A stretch of DNA of 64,000 bases, taken from assembly GCA_963846475.1 (NCBI GenBank), contig CAWJVZ010000004.1, positions 1,674,001-1,738,000 on the forward strand. The letters run 5' to 3'. The stretch comes from DASWJZ01 sp963846475 (GTDB lineage Bacteria > Pseudomonadota > Alphaproteobacteria > Rhizobiales > Afifellaceae). The translations under genes were made by a program, and so were the position numbers. The notes below the pieces were generated by a model, which did not search any database, was not told the DNA's origin, and saw only the letters and a list, made by a program, of their open reading frames with translations. Positions 61,118 to 64,000 of the stretch are shown one piece after another (within the stretch, counting starts at the first letter, position 1; every line of letters begins with the position of its first letter).

Positions 61118-62257
61118 ATGAGGGTACTCGTCGTCGGCCAGACGCCGCCGCCCATTACCGGGCAGGCGGTCGTCATCGCGCAAATCCTGGACGCCGATCT
61201 CCCGGGCATTTCGCTGCGGCACGTGCCGATGCGCTTCTCCGCCGAAGTCGACGAGATTGGCCGCTTCCGCTGGAAGAAGCTCGTTGAGCTCGCCCGCGTC
61301 GTGGCCCTCATCGCCTGGGAACGCCTGCGCTGGCGGGCGGACGTCCTCTTCTACCCGCCGGCGGGCGGCAACAGGATCCCGATCGCCCGCGATATCGTCA
61401 TCCTGCTGCTGACGCGCTGGATGTTTCGTTTCACTGTCTTCCACTTCCACGCCCTTGGCATCGGAGCCGTTTACAACAACGCGCCGGCGCTGCTGCGGCC
61501 ATTCTTCCGCTGGGCCTATTCCGGCGCCGACCTCGCCATCAGGCCCGCCGGCCGGGGCGGTCACGACGCGACCCCGCTCCGTGCCGCTCGTGAGATCGTG
61601 ATCCCCAACGGCGTGCCTGACGAGGCGAGATCGGTCGCCCTCGACCGGCCTCGGGCTCGTCCCGCCACGATTCTCTACCTAAGCCAGATCTCGCCGATGA
61701 AGGGTGTCCTCACGCTTCTTCAGGCAGTGAAGATCATCGCGACGACCAGGCCGGGATCCCTGGTGGCCAACATCGTCGGGCCGTTTGCCTCCGATGCTAT
61801 TCGGCGAGAGGTCCAGTATACTATCGACGATCTCGGGCTGCGCGAGATCGTGACGCTGCCCGGCGAGCTCAGCGGCGCGGCAAAGGCCGCTGCCTATGCA
61901 TCAGCGGATATTTTTTGCTTCCCGAGCTGCCATCCGACCGAATCCTTCGGCCTGGTAGCGATCGAGGCGATGAGCTTTGCGTTGCCCGTCGTCGCCTCCG
62001 ATTGGGGCGGCATTCGCGAAATCGTCGACGATGGGGGGACTGGCCTCCTGTTTCCCCCCGGCGACGACCTGCGCCTCGCCGAAGCCCTGGACCGGTTGAT
62101 CTGCGACCCGGAGCTCCGGGTCGCCATGGGCAGGCGGGGCCGCCAGAAATACCTGGAAAACTTCACCACGGAACGTTTCCTGGATCGCCTCGGCGCTGCG
62201 CTGCGCTCGCTCCGGGCAAGTCCGGATGCGGCGCTGAAGCGCGCGGCTTCGGCATAG
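61118..62257 (+). CDS. GT4-family glycosyltransferase
   Basis: A 379-residue GT-B glycosyltransferase. MRVLVVGQTPPPITGQAVV is a typical start for exopolysaccharide GT4 enzymes (acceptor-binding loop). The C-terminal half has TILYLSQISPMKGVLTLLQA, LPGELSGAAKAAAYASADIF, the EX7E nucleotide-sugar motif in ESFGLVAIEAMSFALPVVAS and EIVDDGGTGLLFPPGD. It would transfer a sugar to a lipid-linked intermediate during exopolysaccharide synthesis. ATG at 61118; the Wzc-like kinase begins 16 bp later. Confidence 0.92.
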   Translation: MRVLVVGQTPPPITGQAVVIAQILDADLPGISLRHVPMRFSAEVDEIGRFRWKKLVELARVVALIAWERLRWRADVLFYPPAGGNRIPIARDIVILLLTRWMFRFTVFHFHALGIGAVYNNAPALLRPFFRWAYSGADLAIRPAGRGGHDATPLRAAREIVIPNGVPDEARSVALDRPRARPATILYLSQISPMKGVLTLLQAVKIIATTRPGSLVANIVGPFASDAIRREVQYTIDDLGLREIVTLPGELSGAAKAAAYASADIFCFPSCHPTESFGLVAIEAMSFALPVVASDWGGIREIVDDGGTGLLFPPGDDLRLAEALDRLICDPELRVAMGRRGRQKYLENFTTERFLDRLGAALRSLRASPDAALKRAASA

Positions 62258-62273
62258 TTTGGAGGAAGAGCGG

Positions 62274-64000
62274 ATGGCAATCAGGACAATTGCGGACTGG
62301 CAGGCTGCTCCGAACCTGCCGGCCCGCCGCGCCGCCGATCTCGGCCCAGCCGGCGGCTGGCAGGCTGCCGCAGAGGATTCCGGATTTCGACAGCTCTTCG
62401 ATCTCATCGGCCGCTACCGCCTGCTCTTCGGCCTGCTGATCCTCGGCTGCGTGCTCGCCGGAATCGCGGTGTCGCTTTCGATGCCGCAACGCTACGTCGC
62501 CCGGGCAGTAGTGCTAATCGAGGGACGCCCGCAGCGCGTCATCGATATCGCGCCCGTCCTCGACACGTCGCCGCCCAACCCGTTTGCGATAGAGACCGAC
62601 ATGGCAAGCGAGCGTGAGCTGATCCTCTCCAAGAAGGTGCTCATGCCGGTCTTCTCGCAGCTGAATGTCGCCGAAGACGCGGACTACGTGAAGGAGCCCG
62701 GCTGGCTGGCCTCGTTTTTCCCGAAGGCCGAGGCCGGCTTGGACCGCGAGACACAGCGGGCCAAGATTTATGAGGCCTTCGCCAAGAACGTCGACGCGAC
62801 GAATGTCGGCCCGTCGCGGGCCATCGAGATCGCCTATCAGGCGGAAAGTCGGGCGCGCGCCGTCGAGGTCGTCAACGCGATCGCCGACCAATATGCCGCC
62901 CTTTCCGGCAACGAGCGGGGGCAGGCCAGCCAGATGGCGCTGCAGAGCCTCCTCGACCGGGTGGACGGGCTGCGCTCGGACGTAGCGGAAGCCGAAGCGG
63001 CGGTTGAACGCTACCGCGCCCAGGAAAATTTGCCGACGAGCAGCGGCGCCGACGTCAGTGAGCAACGCATGATCGAGCTGAACAGCCGGCTCGTCGCTGC
63101 CCAGTCGCAGGTCTCCTCGCTCGCCGCGCAGCTTCGCGCGGCGCGCGACGCGGGCGTGGATTCCGACGCCGCCGCGGCGGTCCTGGCGTCTCCCGTCATT
63201 CAGCAGCTGCGCGTCCGCGAGGCTGCGCTGCAAGCCGAGGCGGCCGATCTCGCCACCACCCTCGGGCCGGCTCATCCCGGGCGGGGGCGGAATGCCGCGG
63301 CTCTCCAGCAGATTCGCGCCAATCTCGCCGCCGAGACGCGCAAGGTCCTCCGCCAGCTGGAAAGCCAGCTGGCCGCGGCCGAAGCCGAAGAGACCGCCGT
63401 GCGACAGACAATCGGCGAGGTCGAGGAAGAGGTCGCCTCCAAGCAGACCGCCGAGGTGCGGCTTCGCGAGCTGACGCGCGAGGCGGACGCCAAGCGCGGC
63501 CTCTATCAGCAGTTTCTCAACCGCGTCGAAGAGGTGTCGCACCAGATCGGATTGCAGACCTCCTACGCAAGCGTCATCTCTCCGGCGGCCACCGCGAGTC
63601 GGTCGCTGGCCCGCCTCATCCCCATCTTCGGGGCCGTTGTCATCGGCACCATGATGGCATTTTCCGCCGTGCTGCTGCGGAGCGCGATGGCACGCGGCTA
63701 CGAATCCTTGTCGGACCTTGAGCCGATGATCGCCGGCAGGCTCCTCGGGCTGCTGCCGGCGGTCGGCCGCAAGGCGCTCGCGCCGTCCTTCAACCCGCGG
63801 CGCGACGCCAACGCCTATCTGGAGGCTATGCAGGGCCTGCGCGCCTACTTCCGGGCCAACGAGCCGCAGCCGAGCGTAATCCTGTTCGCCTCCTCGCTGG
63901 CGGAAGAAGGCAAGACCACGGGGGCGCTGACCTTCGCCCGGCTGTCGGCCTTTGCCGGCCAGAAGGTGCTGCTCCTGGAAGCCGATCTCCGCCGCCCGCG
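62274..64000 (+). CDS. Exopolysaccharide co-polymerase/tyrosine autokinase (Wzc/ExoP-like), cut by window end
   Basis: A partial protein of 575+ residues. Wzz-like N-domain with a first membrane span LLFGLLILGCVLAGIAVSLS, then RYVARAVVLIEGRPQRVIDI and a long coiled coil (~residues 220-420; QSLLDRVDGLRSDVAEAEAA, QLESQLAAAEAEETAVRQ), the proline-rich second span region AATASRSLARLIPIFGAVV and the start of the kinase: FASSLAEEGKTTGALTFARL (Walker A) and KVLLLEADLRRP (Walker A' with the Asp). Such proteins control chain length and export through tyrosine phosphorylation. ATG at 62274 follows GGAGGAAGAG. The C-terminal Tyr cluster lies beyond the window. Confidence 0.92.
   Translation, partial: MAIRTIADWQAAPNLPARRAADLGPAGGWQAAAEDSGFRQLFDLIGRYRLLFGLLILGCVLAGIAVSLSMPQRYVARAVVLIEGRPQRVIDIAPVLDTSPPNPFAIETDMASERELILSKKVLMPVFSQLNVAEDADYVKEPGWLASFFPKAEAGLDRETQRAKIYEAFAKNVDATNVGPSRAIEIAYQAESRARAVEVVNAIADQYAALSGNERGQASQMALQSLLDRVDGLRSDVAEAEAAVERYRAQENLPTSSGADVSEQRMIELNSRLVAAQSQVSSLAAQLRAARDAGVDSDAAAAVLASPVIQQLRVREAALQAEAADLATTLGPAHPGRGRNAAALQQIRANLAAETRKVLRQLESQLAAAEAEETAVRQTIGEVEEEVASKQTAEVRLRELTREADAKRGLYQQFLNRVEEVSHQIGLQTSYASVISPAATASRSLARLIPIFGAVVIGTMMAFSAVLLRSAMARGYESLSDLEPMIAGRLLGLLPAVGRKALAPSFNPRRDANAYLEAMQGLRAYFRANEPQPSVILFASSLAEEGKTTGALTFARLSAFAGQKVLLLEADLRRP

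Noticed and set aside
1..64000. tRNA, rRNA, CRISPR arrays and replication origin.
   Set aside because: None was recognised when reading both strands; short RNAs without strong signals could still be missed.

Overview
The window reads as a chromosomal stretch of a high-GC alphaproteobacterium, probably a Hyphomicrobiales/Rhodospirillales-type soil or host-associated heterotroph. The reasons are the many solute-binding-protein ABC transporters, sugar-acid catabolism by enolase-superfamily enzymes and RraA-type proteins, an IclR and a FadR-type GntR regulator, a PQQ dehydrogenase, an ExoP/Wzc-type exopolysaccharide kinase and GTG/TTG starts. No rRNA, tRNA, CRISPR array or replication origin was seen. 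The species cannot be named from the sequence.

Layout. 0.3-5.7 kb: a serine-recombinase relic, then a LodA/LodB-type cysteine-tryptophylquinone (CTQ) oxidase operon headed by a frameshifted ferritin-like gene, then an astacin-like protease. 6-14.3 kb: nucleoside deaminase, SIR2-domain protein, nicotinate phosphoribosyltransferase, HisE-like protein, a TrpXYZ-type ABC transporter and a cupin, interspersed with REP-like palindromes. 14.3-15.7 kb: one REP composite hit by two elements, an IS110 insertion sequence with a readable bridge RNA and a 94-bp MITE. 15.8-21.2 kb: a dipeptide-type ABC transporter operon with many single-base indels. 21.2-23.8 kb: a graveyard with a LuxR-type HTH relic, a broken adenylate cyclase and a signal-less TRAP binding protein. 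24.2-36.3 kb: a sugar-acid (aldonate/hexuronate) catabolic island with three mandelate-racemase-family enzymes, UxuA, two RraA-family proteins, a VOC protein, an aldo/keto reductase, an ABC importer (indel-ridden) and an IclR regulator with recognisable shared operators. 36.6-38.8 kb: an IS1182-like element and an integrase relic. 39.2-42.2 kb: a Rieske protein, PQQ-type dehydrogenase and small exported protein. 43-51 kb: a GntR-regulated family-5 ABC importer operon ending in a GH51 arabinofuranosidase. 51-54.4 kb: methyltransferase relics and a large exported PRC-barrel/hydrolase fusion. 55.2-58.7 kb: a cyanophycin-synthetase-like (CphA2-type) enzyme, an amidase and a Cys-less HMA-fold protein. 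58.8-64 kb: the start of an exopolysaccharide locus (beta-helix protein, small membrane protein, GT4 glycosyltransferase, Wzc-like kinase cut by the window end).

How the parts fit. The 24-36 kb island would import a sugar acid or its precursor, dehydrate it (enolase superfamily, UxuA) and cleave or reduce the products (RraA/HMG-aldolase-like proteins, aldo/keto reductase) under IclR control. The 43-51 kb operon would import an arabinose-containing oligosaccharide and trim it in the cytoplasm. The strongest find is the IS110 element: its 178-nt leader contains guide segments matching its own REP target and donor ends around a CT core, like the IS621 bridge-RNA system.

Caution: single-base indels are concentrated in two ABC operons (15.8-20.0 kb and 30.6-33.3 kb), while the frames between them stay open and conserved. 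Sequencing or assembly error is the first explanation to exclude before calling these genes dead.
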